A stretch of DNA of 64,000 nucleotides, from NCBI GenBank assembly GCA_032620915.1, contig CP136052.1:899001-963000 (forward strand), read 5' to 3'. Shown in pieces: positions 35,052-43,975 of this stretch (position 1 is the first letter of the stretch; every line of letters starts with the position of its first letter). Source of the stretch: Oscillospiraceae bacterium NTUH-002-81. GTDB taxonomy: Bacteria > Bacillota > Clostridia > Lachnospirales > Lachnospiraceae. Both the position numbers and the translations under genes were made by a program. Under the pieces are notes generated by a model. That model had not been told where the DNA came from. It ran no database searches and worked only from the letters and a program-made list of their open reading frames with translations.

Positions 35052-35630
35052 CTAAATGAATTTTAACAGCTGATGCAGGATATGCGGTCCTTTTCCGGAA
35101 AACGGAAGGGTGAGTCGTCGATCGAAAGGTTTGAAATGGTTTTCTTTGTAGAATTGCAGAAGAAAAGGATTGTCTTCGCATTCCAGAAATTCCATAACAC
35201 CACCGATAGAATATTGCAGATTTGAAACTGTGTCCAGAGCAAGGTCAAGAAGCACAGATCCTGAGATTTGTTTTTCCTTTGGTAAGGAATAATTTTTGCC
35301 TAGCTGTGCGATCAGATAGGCGGAAGTGACATAACTTTGCGCATCTTTATCAAGAATACTTGTACGGGACAGTTTTTTGGCTGTCGTCTTACTGATATTT
35401 GCTAAAAGAACCGAAATAGGCTTGATCGCCAGAGAAAAATAGCCTGCCAGAGAATCATCGGAAATATCAAAGACCAGATATGTGACCGACTGGTCCTTTT
35501 TGGTAAATTCTATCGCGTGATGTCGCAGAAAATATTCTACCTGAGGATTCTGTGGACAGGAGAATTCGGAAAGCAGCATGCACAGATTATTTTCAGTATG
35601 CGCATGGCTCAAATATTCCCGAATGTTCAC
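35052..35630 (-). CDS. GNAT acetyltransferase, candidate toxin of a two-gene module
   Basis: 192 aa. GNAT features: TYLVFDISDDSLAGYFSLAIKP (beta strands 2-4), a motif A-like ISGSVLLDLALDTV segment and the closing LLQFYKENHFKPF. Visibly more AT-rich than its neighbours. The start is a GTG at 35630 with no Shine-Dalgarno, 10 bp after the stop of the small upstream gene, implying translational coupling. GNAT toxins of this layout acetylate aminoacyl-tRNA or other targets; toxicity here is inferred from layout only. Confidence 0.75.
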   Translation of the reverse strand: MNIREYLSHAHTENNLCMLLSEFSCPQNPQVEYFLRHHAIEFTKKDQSVTYLVFDISDDSLAGYFSLAIKPISVLLANISKTTAKKLSRTSILDKDAQSYVTSAYLIAQLGKNYSLPKEKQISGSVLLDLALDTVSNLQYSIGGVMEFLECEDNPFLLQFYKENHFKPFDRRLTLPFSGKGPHILHQLLKFI

Positions 35631-35640
35631 AACATAATGG

Positions 35641-35829
35641 TTAGCGGTTGTGATTTATTTTCCACCTTTTCATACGGGCTGCGATTTCCACCGGATCTTT
35701 CAGCTCCAAATAAGGAACATCGCTCTTGGGACGAGGATCAAGCGCAGACTGTTCAAGAGCATTCACAAAACGCTCAACGGCTTCTGGATCAGAAATGACA
35801 AAGTTATGTGTAATACTCGATTCGGCCAT
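35641..35829 (-). CDS. Small protein (62 aa), candidate antitoxin for the GNAT protein
   Basis: Begins MAESSITHNFVISDPEAVERFVNALEQS and ends EIAARMKRWKINHNR. The pattern 'ITHNFVISDPEAVERF' is one I associate with short genes in front of GNAT or HEPN-like partners, but the name of the family is not certain. The ATG at 35829 is preceded by aggaggtg, a strong site, unlike its partner. First gene of the pair. Confidence 0.7.
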   Translation of the reverse strand: MAESSITHNFVISDPEAVERFVNALEQSALDPRPKSDVPYLELKDPVEIAARMKRWKINHNR

Positions 35830-35916
35830 AAATAACACCTCCTGTGTTCTCTGTCTGTGAAATCAGTATAGGCGCTTATTTTAGAAAATGCAATGTCTAA
35901 TTTTGTCGAATCAGTA

Positions 35917-36483
35917 TTATTTCAGCCGAATGACCAGCACTGGTTTGGGTGGGTGATTGGGCCGGTTCAGGTAGGTGGAAGCGATGACCAGATACGTTTT
36001 GGGATCCAGGGTGGAAAGATAGCGGAGCACCGCATCGTGCTCCTCAAAGCCGGTATCACCGCCCTGATAAACGCAGATGGTCATGAGGCCGCCCTTTTTC
36101 AGCAGAGGAAGCCCTGCTGCGATGGCAGGCAGGGTCGTAGCAGCTTTGGTGGCGATGGCATGTCTGCCGCCGGGCAGATATCCCAGGTTGAAGGTGATGC
36201 AGCTGACTGTGCCGGGTATGGCGTACTGGTCTATGTGTTCGTGACTGTCCAGAATAAGACGCACCCGGTCGATGAGCCCCTGCGCACGCAGAAGCTTCCC
36301 GGCAGCGTCCAGGGCGCTTTGCTGAATATCGAATCCGATGACCTGACCGTCAGCACCGACGAGAGAGGCGAGAAATGCCGTGTCGTGGCCGTTGCCTGTG
36401 GTTGCATCGATACACAGGTCACCGGGAGAAATTTGCAGGGAAAGAAAATGATGACACCAGTCGGTGACAGAAAGATTGTCCAT
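35917..36483 (-). CDS. MnmM/YtqB-like tRNA-modifying methyltransferase (188 aa)
   Basis: Class I SAM methyltransferase of the rRNA_methylase/YtqB group, shown in Bacillus and relatives to methylate nm5(s2)U34 of tRNA. Seen: ICIDATTGNGHDTAFLA (written LCIDATTGNG here) as the SAM loop, FNLGYLPGG as the catalytic-region signature and ICVYQGGDTGFEE. Start ATG 36483 because cggaggtatt precedes it; the frame extends upstream into a repeat. Monocistronic. Confidence 0.9.
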   Translation of the reverse strand: MDNLSVTDWCHHFLSLQISPGDLCIDATTGNGHDTAFLASLVGADGQVIGFDIQQSALDAAGKLLRAQGLIDRVRLILDSHEHIDQYAIPGTVSCITFNLGYLPGGRHAIATKAATTLPAIAAGLPLLKKGGLMTICVYQGGDTGFEEHDAVLRYLSTLDPKTYLVIASTYLNRPNHPPKPVLVIRLK

Positions 36484-36486
36484 AAT

Positions 36487-36570
36487 ACCTCCGTTCGTTC
36501 GATAACGACACAAGAAAAGGAAATGCCGTCTGTCGACGTCGCTTCCTTTTCTTTTGCGCTCATTATATCA
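36487..36570 (-). repeat. Family A palindromic repeat, copy 3 (long-stem module)
   Basis: On the minus strand: tataatgagcgcaaaagaaaaggaagcgacgtcg... paired with the complementary ccttttctt. Shares its TATAATG edge with the next copy. Confidence 0.75.
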
Positions 36571-36718
36571 TGAACCCGCACAGCCACTCAGGTTCCACGC
36601 GCTATCGCGCTCTACTGCCTGCTATCGCAGGCGGAACCTTCGTTAATGGCTTGTGAAAAACAAATGTCTGCTCACGCAGCCGCTTGTTTTTCCCTACGCG
36701 CATTATATCATGATTCGC
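36561..36718 (-). repeat. Family A palindromic repeat, copy 4 (full-length variant)
   Basis: About 155 bp, nearly identical to the plus-strand copy at 57399-57552 with roughly six differences. Modules on the minus strand: gggaaaaacaagcgg stem, gcctgcgatagcaggc, gcgcgatagcgc, bounded on both sides by catgatataatg. Confidence 0.82.
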
Positions 36719-36823
36719 ACTATTTACTTAACACGATTTTACTGCGATGAAAAACGTCGAATAATGACACATAAAGCCGAACGGTTGTCGTTGACTACAG
36801 CGGGAAGTAGTTATACTATGGAA

Positions 36824-37216
36824 TTAGAGAATGCCTTTTGCCTTGAATTGCAGGAATTCAAGATGGAGCCGGGCATCAGAGCGCAGCTGCTCAGGAAGAT
36901 CGAAATAGATGTTCAGATAATCCAGATCCATCTGTGTGCAGGAACGCTTCTTGCCGCTCTCCTGTGCGCTCTTTTGAAGATAATCAGAAGTGGCGTCTCT
37001 TGCAATGTCAGAGTGATCATTCACGAGATCATCCAGTCTGATGCGGTACAGTTTCGCCAGGGCTCTGAGCGTTTTCAGATCCGGAGTTCGGGTTCCACGT
37101 TCATAATTGGAATAGGTTTGCCGCTGAATATTCAGATATTTTGCAATGTCTTCCTGCGTGTAATGATACAGCTTACGGTATTTTACCAGCTGTGATCCCA
37201 GAACTTCATTATCCAA
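36824..37216 (-). CDS. XRE-family transcriptional regulator (130 aa)
   Basis: N-terminal helix-turn-helix of the Cro/C1 type (LVKYRKLYHYTQEDIAKYLNIQRQTYSNYERGTRTPDLKTLRALAKLY) followed by a Lys/Gln-rich tail with no named domain. The start is TTG 37216 with gggaggtgag 8 nt upstream. It may be a remnant of a mobile or stress locus; the target is unknown. Divergent from the 81-aa gene. Confidence 0.88.
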   Translation of the reverse strand: MDNEVLGSQLVKYRKLYHYTQEDIAKYLNIQRQTYSNYERGTRTPDLKTLRALAKLYRIRLDDLVNDHSDIARDATSDYLQKSAQESGKKRSCTQMDLDYLNIYFDLPEQLRSDARLHLEFLQFKAKGIL

Positions 37217-37378
37217 GAGCTCACCTCCCTGTCGACAGTTTATCTTAAAGCATATCCGCTTTTGTCAGAATGTATCCTCCCACATTATAGCAACCGGGGA
37301 GAAAAATATCTTGGGAGGCAACGAAAAGTAGCTGAAATACAGGTAAAAGCAACGAAATGATGTGAAGGAGGAAATGAT

Positions 37379-37624
37379 ATGACGGAAAAGGAAATGGTAG
37401 ATTTTGTAGTGAATCACGCGCATGATACAGATGAGGCGATAAGAGAACAGGTTCGGAAATGCTGGGAGCTGATCGTGGTCAGAGGCAGGCAGCTGGAGAA
37501 GAATGCTGTGCATGTTGTCGTGCCGGAAGGCGGGCTGACGCCGCAGCAGATGCTGGATGTGCTTCTTGCAAAGATTGAAAGAGACGGGATAGAATCCGTG
37601 GCAGAGACGATGTCTGCAGAGTAA
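37379..37624 (+). CDS. Hypothetical 81-aa protein between two XRE regulators
   Basis: Begins MTEKEMVDFVVNHAHDTDEAIREQVRKCWELIVVRGRQLEKN and looks mostly helical and soluble. The gaaggaggaaatgat site before ATG 37379 is strong, so translation is likely. I recognise no family. A ggccat/atggcc hairpin without T run follows the stop. Confidence 0.7.
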   Translation: MTEKEMVDFVVNHAHDTDEAIREQVRKCWELIVVRGRQLEKNAVHVVVPEGGLTPQQMLDVLLAKIERDGIESVAETMSAE

Positions 37625-37688
37625 ACGGCCATACAGGGATGCTGCATGGCCGTCCCCCCGATCCTAAGTACGGCTTTTTCGCTGATTG

Positions 37689-38018
37689 TTATTTGTTCAG
37701 ATACGCATGCATAAAGGCATCAATGATCAGACGCACAGATGGCGGCGTCTTCCGATAGGTGTCTATATGCGACTGCTCCGATAGATTCAGATCGCATGGA
37801 TTCAGCTGCTCGTATTTTCTGGGATTGTCTGAATTTCCGATGAGATAATCCACAGAAGTTTCGAAAAAGCGGGACAATAAGATCAATGTCCGGATATCGG
37901 GCTCGGCCAGATCATTTTCATATTTATAAATCGCCTGCTGCGTGACACCGATCTGTTCACCAAGCTTTTGCTGACTGAGCTGGCGGTCTTCACGCAGTGT
38001 TTTCAAATTTTTGACCAA
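37689..38018 (-). CDS. XRE-family transcriptional regulator (109 aa)
   Basis: Helix-turn-helix LKTLREDRQLSQQKLGEQIGVTQQAIYKYENDLAEPDIRTLILLSRFFETSVDYLIG, the classic XRE/Cro layout, with a short C-terminal tail. TTG start at 38018 with ggaaggagg 9 nt upstream. A promoter-like TTGCGT/TACAAT pair and a perfect 18-bp palindrome (38087-38104) lie upstream, so it may repress its own gene. Confidence 0.9.
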   Translation of the reverse strand: MVKNLKTLREDRQLSQQKLGEQIGVTQQAIYKYENDLAEPDIRTLILLSRFFETSVDYLIGNSDNPRKYEQLNPCDLNLSEQSHIDTYRKTPPSVRLIIDAFMHAYLNK

Positions 38019-38079
38019 ATGACACGGCCTCCTTCCTGCTACTGTTTATTGTAGCAAGAAAGGGGAATACTACGCAAAA

Positions 38080-38577
38080 CTATAACGTTGTCGAATTCGA
38101 CAACAAAAAAGATTTATCGACAAGAGATTCCCGGGGAAGCCTGCTTAAAGTACTGTTGTGATACGCCGTGGAAAATGTCACTTCCTGCCCGAACCAGTCG
38201 GGAGGCGTGAAGCGCCGGGCAGCCGTCTCGTCCGGGAACTCCACCTCGGCCAGGCAGAGTGGATCAAAGGGGGCATCGAAGACATCTAGTTCTGCGGTCA
38301 GACCATCGGAAAGGGGAATGAGATAGCGCTTTTTGCTGATCAGATTCCCGTCTGCTTTGGGGAGCAGGTGCTCGTAGGCTTCCGCGGTGAGAGGCAGGTT
38401 GTATTCTTCCCGTACCATAAGGCCTTTGGATTTATAAGTGAGATAATAGGAGTTGTCTTCCCGACGGATGCGGATCACCGGATCTGTATTCAGGTACGCC
38501 TGCTGGATCAGATGGAAGGGGTAGGATTCGGGGGAAAAGGGCAGCTGCCGAATCAGATATTTGCGTTCGATTTCCAT
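38080..38577 (-). CDS. CYTH-domain protein (165 aa)
   Basis: Begins MEIERKYLI, the ExExK metal-binding signature of CYTH phosphatases/cyclases; further acidic and basic tunnel residues follow (IRIRRED, YYLTYKSKG, KKRYLIP, LAEVEFPDE). Single domain, typical of triphosphatases. ATG 38577 with aggaggatt. Its last codons carry the palindrome described separately. Divergent from the kinase gene. Confidence 0.9.
   Translation of the reverse strand: MEIERKYLIRQLPFSPESYPFHLIQQAYLNTDPVIRIRREDNSYYLTYKSKGLMVREEYNLPLTAEAYEHLLPKADGNLISKKRYLIPLSDGLTAELDVFDAPFDPLCLAEVEFPDETAARRFTPPDWFGQEVTFSTAYHNSTLSRLPRESLVDKSFLLSNSTTL
38087..38104. promoter_or_regulatory. Perfect 18-bp palindrome, candidate operator
   Basis: gttgtcgaattcgacaac reads the same on both strands. 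It overlaps the 3' end of the CYTH gene and lies about 70 bp upstream of the XRE start, close to its putative -35. Confidence 0.55.
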
Positions 38578-38609
38578 AGAAAATCCTCCTGAAAATGGGG
38601 ATATTCCTG

Positions 38610-38657
38610 CAGATAAATTTTTATGGGATCATAAGATCTGTCCGCAGGAACATACAA
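38610..38657. promoter_or_regulatory. Large dyad between CYTH and kinase genes
   Basis: Arms ttcctgc/gcaggaa, then agat/atct, then ttatg/cataa around ggat. There is no T run, so it is not a terminator; it may be an operator or RNA element. Confidence 0.5.
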
Positions 38658-38699
38658 GTGAACGGTAACATATATGAAGTATAGCCTCAAAGACAGCAT

Positions 38700-38728
38700 T
38701 TGACAAGCGCTTGGGCAGATGATATAAT
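38700..38728 (+). promoter_or_regulatory. Promoter of the kinase operon
   Basis: TTGACA (38700-38705), 17-bp spacer, TATAAT (38723-38728). Confidence 0.88.
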
Positions 38729-38800
38729 CATGTCATCTCATTTGCGGGTTCTCCGCAGATTACTTCCACAACAAACAAATAAATAGTGACAGGAGTAAGT

Positions 38801-40243
38801 ATGCCCGAAAGAATCATAGCGGGCCGTTACGAGGTACTTGACATGTGCGGGAAAGGCGGCACTGCGCAGGTGTTTTTGGTGCGCCGCCGGAGGGATCAGA
38901 AGCTGTTTGCGGCGAAGGTCATACATGCCGGTATGCCTTTTACGGACGGCCAGCGGGAAGGGGCGCTTTTGCGCCGGATAAAGGATCGCGCTGTCCCAAC
39001 GCTGGAGGAGTGCTTTGTCTGGGAGGGACAGTGCGTGCTCATCATGGAATGGCGCCCGGGAAAAACGCTGGAGCAGAGGGTACAGGAGGACGGCGGCCTG
39101 GGGCTGTGGGAGACACTGTGCCTGGGCATTCGTCTGGCCGGGCTGCTTCAAAAGCTGCATGGGCAGAAGCCTCCGATTTTTTATCTGGATCTGAAGCCCT
39201 CCAACATTTTGCTGAAGCCTGTAAGAGGAAAGGCAGCGCCGGTCATCCGGTTTGGGGCTCTTGTGGATTTTGGGTGCGCCAGGGAGGCAGACGAAGACGG
39301 TAACCTGCGGGCCACCGGCATGGGGACGGAAGGGTTTGCAGCACCGGAGCAGCGCCTGGCCGGGCAGACCGTGACAGCAGCGGCGGATGTGTACGGGCTA
39401 GCGGCAACGCTGTTCTATGCGGCGGCCAATCCGCACAGAAGCAAACGGCTGCAGGCGGTGGTGGAACGGGCGCTCGCACCAGATCCGAAGGATCGATATC
39501 CTTCCATGGAGGCATTTCGCCGGGCGCTGTGTCGATGTGTGCCGGATTGCTTTTTGCCGTGCCTTTCCGGGAAAAAGGGAATGGGCCTGCTGCTGACCGC
39601 AGTTGCCGTGTTCCTGCTTACGGGGGCCGGTGTTAGACAGTGGACGGTGAACCGATGGGAACAGGACATCATGGACTGCGTTGCCGGGGAGTTTGATGCA
39701 GACAGGGAAGATCAGCTGTACAGGCTGCTGGAACAGCCACCGTGGCCGGGAAGCACAGCAGCAGATGTGCTGGAGAAGGACAAGGCGTTTTGCCTGGAAC
39801 TGGGGCAAAGACTCTGGCGGCAGGAGACGGGCGTTTCTGCCAGAAAAGAGAGCTGTCGGTGGCTGGAACTTGGTGCGGCGGGGGAAGCGGAAAAGGAGAG
39901 ATACCGGTGTCTGGCAATCTATTATCGCTGCCTGGAAATGGGACAGAAGCCGGAAGTACAGGAGACAATGGAGGCGCTGGAAGCTCTGTCCTGGATGGTT
40001 TCCGTCCGGGAGGATGCACTTCTGCCGGTGACAGCGAAGGAATTGCTGCGCTGCGTGTATGCGCTGCCGGGGGAACAGCTGCAGACGGATCAGGTGGCTG
40101 CAATACTGGAGAAGCTGTGCCGGAGGCTTGCCGACGGGCAGCTGCGGGGAAAACAAGCGCAGGGAGAACAGGAGCTGGAAGAAATCAGAGCCACGGCGGA
40201 GGAACTGCTGGAACTGTCACGAAGGGGGGAGAAACACATTTGA
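38801..40243 (+). CDS. Hanks-type Ser/Thr protein kinase with one membrane helix and an extracellular domain
   Basis: 480 aa. Kinase domain residues about 8-245: Gly loop GKGGTAQV (17-24), Lys39 in FAAKVI, catalytic YLDLKPSN (Asp130, Asn135), DFG at 156-158 and APE at 181-183. HRD is replaced by YLD but the catalytic Asp is kept, so activity is expected. The lobe after APE is shortened by about 15-20 residues. A helix at about 261-278 leads to a 200-residue helical extracellular part without PASTA repeats. ATG 38801 with aggag. Its TGA overlaps the TTG start of the Ig-like gene. Confidence 0.9.
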   Translation: MPERIIAGRYEVLDMCGKGGTAQVFLVRRRRDQKLFAAKVIHAGMPFTDGQREGALLRRIKDRAVPTLEECFVWEGQCVLIMEWRPGKTLEQRVQEDGGLGLWETLCLGIRLAGLLQKLHGQKPPIFYLDLKPSNILLKPVRGKAAPVIRFGALVDFGCAREADEDGNLRATGMGTEGFAAPEQRLAGQTVTAAADVYGLAATLFYAAANPHRSKRLQAVVERALAPDPKDRYPSMEAFRRALCRCVPDCFLPCLSGKKGMGLLLTAVAVFLLTGAGVRQWTVNRWEQDIMDCVAGEFDADREDQLYRLLEQPPWPGSTAADVLEKDKAFCLELGQRLWRQETGVSARKESCRWLELGAAGEAEKERYRCLAIYYRCLEMGQKPEVQETMEALEALSWMVSVREDALLPVTAKELLRCVYALPGEQLQTDQVAAILEKLCRRLADGQLRGKQAQGEQELEEIRATAEELLELSRRGEKHI

Positions 40244-43200
40244 ATAAAAGAAGATGGAAAAGAGTGCTGATGGGCGGGATGCTGATGGTTTTTCTGTGGG
40301 GAAAGTGCGGCGCAGGCTCCCGGGCGGAAGCACCGGTTCCTTGGTTGGACGGGATGTGGCTGAACGGGAAAACCATGGAGGAGATCGAACCATATTTTGG
40401 GGCGGAACCCATTTGCCTGAATGTGCATATGCAGGAGGAGCAGGCAGTGAAGGCGGTAGTGCTTGCAGGAGAAGAGGAGACCACGGTTCCGCTTGTATAT
40501 GAGGCGCAGGAGGATGGCTGGGCGGCAGAGGCGGTACTTTCTCCGGCAGAAGGCAGCTGGCGGTTTTGTCTTCTGTGGGAAAAAGAAGACGGAAGCGAGA
40601 AAATGCTCTATGAAAGTGAGAATTTTATTCTGGACCGGACGGTGCCGGAGGCGGAGGTGTGGATCACAAAGCAGGGAGCGGGTCAGACGGAAGATGGGGA
40701 AAAACCGGCAGATAACGGATCATCGGAGGATGGCGGACAATCGTCGAGAGGTGGGCAGTCAGTTCCTGATGCGGAAGCAGGCGCCGGAGAAGCCGCTTCG
40801 CTGTCTGTGGGGATCCGGGTGCGGGAGCTGCACTGGGACCCGTCCCTGGCGGCTATCTGTCTGAACCGGCTGCGCTGTGGGGAAGAGCAGGGGCAGCCGG
40901 AAGATCCTGACGGTGAAGCATTTGCCGGGGCAGCGTCTCCTGACGGAAAAGAGGAACCGGAACCGTCCGCGGACGGCGTCTGGCAGGAGGTTGAGGAAGG
41001 CGTCTGGGAGTGGCAGAAAAACATACAGGAGGAGGGAAACTGGCAGATTGATTTTCAGACGGTGGATCTGGCCGGGAATCTCTCTTCGCCGGTCAGCACC
41101 GGGGAGACATTGGACTGGAGCGCACCGCAGCTTTTTGGACACTGCTTTTACGGCGGACGGAACGCCTGTCAGTGCGGAAGTGCAGGAGACCATGGTGTGC
41201 CGGGAGCGACTGGAAGGGCGGCTTTTGCTGGAGGATCTGTGGAGCGGGGTGGCTGCCTGCCATGTCTGGATGCAGAAAGAGGGAGAAGAACGGCAGCTGG
41301 TGAAAGACTGGACGGCAGAGAACCCTGTGGCCCGGGCGGAGATTTCCTTTTCCCTGACAGAAGAAGGACAGTGGACGCTGTTGGCGCTGGCCCGGGACGG
41401 GGAGGGAAACGTCTGGAAGGAAGAAAGAGAGCTGGGCGTCGTACAGATGGATGCCCGGGCGCCTCTGGCGGGGCTGTCTGTCAGCGGCACGTCCGGGGAG
41501 AACGGCTTCTATACCGGGGAGGGCAGGCTGCATCTGGAGGCGTCGGACACCGGCAGCGGACTGGAGAAGATGCAGCTTCTGGCCGACGGCGATCCGGTGG
41601 CGACATTTTCCTGTGAGGGGAAAGTACGGCAGCAGGAGACGGTGGACATTCCGGAGGCTTATGAGGGGATCCACCAGTGGACGCTGCAGGTGTGGGATGT
41701 GGCCGGAAACCGCAGCACTGCGGCAGAGGAAGTGCGTCTGGATGGAACCGCGCCCCGGGTGGAGCTGGAGGCGGAAGCGCTGCCCTGTAAAACCAGGGGA
41801 TACTATGCCAGTCCCCGGAAGATCCGGATCCGGGTGGGGGAAGCCTTTGCGGAAACACCCTGTCAGGTGGATCTGTACCGGCAGGGGACATACTGGCGGA
41901 GTGTGTCATGCGAAAGGACAGATGCGGACGAATACGAGGGGGCGGTTCTGGCGGAAGAGGAAGGCAGCTATGACGTGGAGGCTGTCTGCCGGGATCTGGC
42001 CGGGAATACGGGAAAAGCCGGGCTGGCGGAACCCTTTGTCATCGACCGGACGGCACCGGAGATTACGGTGACCTGGGAGGAGCCGCCGGAAGGCGGCCGG
42101 GAAAAGGACGGTGTTTGGTACTGCAGAGGGACGAGATATGCACGCATCTGTGTGACGGACGATTTCCCGGATGAGAAGGACATCTCCTGTGTGGTGGAAA
42201 AAGACGGCGTGCAGACCGTACAGCGGCTGTCCTTTGCCGGAAACGGAAGGACACGGCAGGCCAGGCTTCGGTTGGAAGAAGAGGGCACCTGCCGGCTGTT
42301 CCTGTCGGCCCGGGATCTGGCGGGCAATCAGGCGGTGCCTTATGAAAGTGAGCAATTCGTGCTGGACAACACCCCGCCCACGCTTTCTTTTGACCGGGGA
42401 CAGACAGATACGGCTTCGGGAGAGCGTACCGTAGCGCCCCGGGTGCAGGCGGCTGATCTGCATGCAATGGAACAGGGACTGACGGTGCACCTGTACCGCA
42501 CGGGAAATGCGCCGGGGCAGATTTGGCAGGAGGACAGCCCGCTGTATTTACCGGGGACATATGCGTGGGAGGAAACGGAAAATTCCTTTGTCTATGGCGC
42601 CTGGCCGCTGCAGCAGCGTCTGGACGGCTGTTATCGGCTGGAAGCCAGGGCAGAGGATCTGGCCGGGAACGTGCAGCAGGAAAGCTGGGATTTCACCGTG
42701 AACCGATTTGGCTCGGTGTTTGTGTTCGGACAGGCGCTCTTGCAGGCAGGACAGCAATATTATGTGAACGAGAAGCCGGACGTTGTGATCCGGGAATTCA
42801 ATCCGAATCGTATCGTTTCCAGAAAAATCTTGCTGGAATGTGATGCGGGGATCCGGGTACTGAAGGAGGGGCAGGACTATGTGACAGAGCAGATGCACGC
42901 TGCCGGGCAGTGGAGTAGTTATCTCTATCGGCTGCGTCCGGAGGTGCTGGCCTGGGACGGCGGGTACCGCCTCAGCGTCCACACGACCGATCAGGCGGGC
43001 AACTCCATGGACACGCGCAGGCAGAAGGAGCTGGCCTTCTTTCTGGATCGGGAAGCGCCGGAGATCACGGTTGAGCAGACAAAAGAAAAGCATCTGTCGG
43101 GCGCCAGCACCCTGCTGGTTTCGATGAAAGATCTTTCCGGCGTACAGCGGGCCGCTTTTCAGATTGACGGCAAAGACAAAGTGGTCTATGAAAGGAAGGA

Positions 43201-43559
43201 GATTCAGAAAGTCGGCGGCCGGTTTGCCCTGACGGTACCTGCCGCAGGGAAAAAGCAGACGGTCACCATAACAGCACTGGATCTGGCTGGAAATGAGGGA
43301 GTTACCCGGCCATTTTCTGTGGCGGAAAACACTTTTACAGAAGAAACGAAACCTCTCTCACAAAGAAAAAGAAGTATCCAAAAGCGGGACAGAGACGGCA
43401 CAGGGATCAGGGGATGCCGGTCGCCGGAGAACAGGCTCGCTGTTGTCAGGATGTCTGCTTCTTTTCCTTGCCATCCTGTTGATCATTGTGCAAATTTGTG
43501 CAAAAATTCAAAAAAAGAAAAAATGGGAATTGTTGACAATGATGGAAACTATGTTATAA
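40240..43559 (+). CDS. Large secreted/membrane-anchored protein with about seven Ig-like repeats, two frame breaks
   Basis: TTG 40240 (ttga overlap with the kinase stop, gggggag upstream) starts a signal NKRRWKRVLMGGMLMVFLWG. A motif DLAGN or DVAGN recurs near 41064, 41696, 41994, 42314, 42656, 42989 and 43279, about 100-113 residues apart, each followed by DxTxP-like strand starts: bacterial Ig-like modules. Deleting one T at 41132-41136 (SAPQLLDTAFTADGTP) and one base between about 43331 and 43370 joins three frames into 1105 aa and adds a C-terminal helix LLSGCLLLFLAILLIIVQICAKI with a KKKK stop-transfer. Likely the kinase's extracellular partner. Confidence 0.82.
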
Positions 43560-43560
43560 T
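43533..43560 (+). promoter_or_regulatory. Promoter upstream of the ABC exporter leader
   Basis: TTGACA (43533-43538), 16-bp spacer, TATAAT (43555-43560), overlapping the end of the Ig-like gene. Confidence 0.8.
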
Positions 43561-43566
43561 TAAAAC

Positions 43567-43786
43567 ATACTTGTTGACAAATGAGGCAAGTATATATGGG
43601 TTGTAGGGATGTATGTATTGGCTGTGAGAAACAGAGGGAGAGCATCAGGAATGCCTGCGGAGCTTTTCGGAGACTGCGCGGACATTCCGGGTTGTTCTGC
43701 ATGGAATGAAGAGATTGGAACAATTCTTTGTCATTGCATGGCATCCGTGAGAAGAGAGTTTCATGGGGGTGGAACTCTTTTTTTTA
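43567..43786 (+). ncRNA. Structured leader or small RNA ending in a terminator
   Basis: About 215 nt between a promoter and an intrinsic terminator (agagtttc/ggaactct plus T7 at 43755-43785). It contains ggaatg...cattcc around a cctgcgg/ctgcgcgg region and a long imperfect hairpin gcatggaatgaagagattg/caattctttgtcattgcatg (about 43698-43742). No plausible gene is inside. It could be a riboswitch-type leader of the ABC genes or an independent RNA. Confidence 0.5.
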
Positions 43787-43908
43787 ATGAGCGCAAAAGA
43801 AAAGGAAGCGCCATCAAAGATGGCATTTACTTTTCTTGCGCCATTAGTGAACGAACAGTCTGCGAGAGCAGACAGTAGAGAGCGCGTCAAGCGCGGGTTC
43901 GTGAGCTT
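43784..43908 (+). repeat. Family A palindromic repeat, copy 5, with a partial copy after it
   Basis: taatgagcgcaaaagaaaaggaagcgcc...ggcatttacttttcttgcgcc stem, gtctgcgagagcagac, gcgcgtcaagcgcg and closing gttcgtgag. A second, truncated start (agcgcaaaaaaaaaagaaaaggaagcgccgtcg) runs from about 43929 to 43965, directly into the ribosome binding site of the ABC ATPase. Confidence 0.75.
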
Positions 43909-43975
43909 ATAGAGGAGGAACATTTTTTTAGCGCAAAAAAAAAAGAAAAGGAAGCGCCGTCGAAGGAGGGAAGCG

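Noticed and set aside
36653..37195. 180-aa plus-strand frame
   Set aside because: Antisense to the XRE regulator and starts inside a repeat.
43609..43923. 89-aa plus and 92-aa minus frames before the ABC ATPase
   Set aside because: They run through a terminator and a family A repeat.
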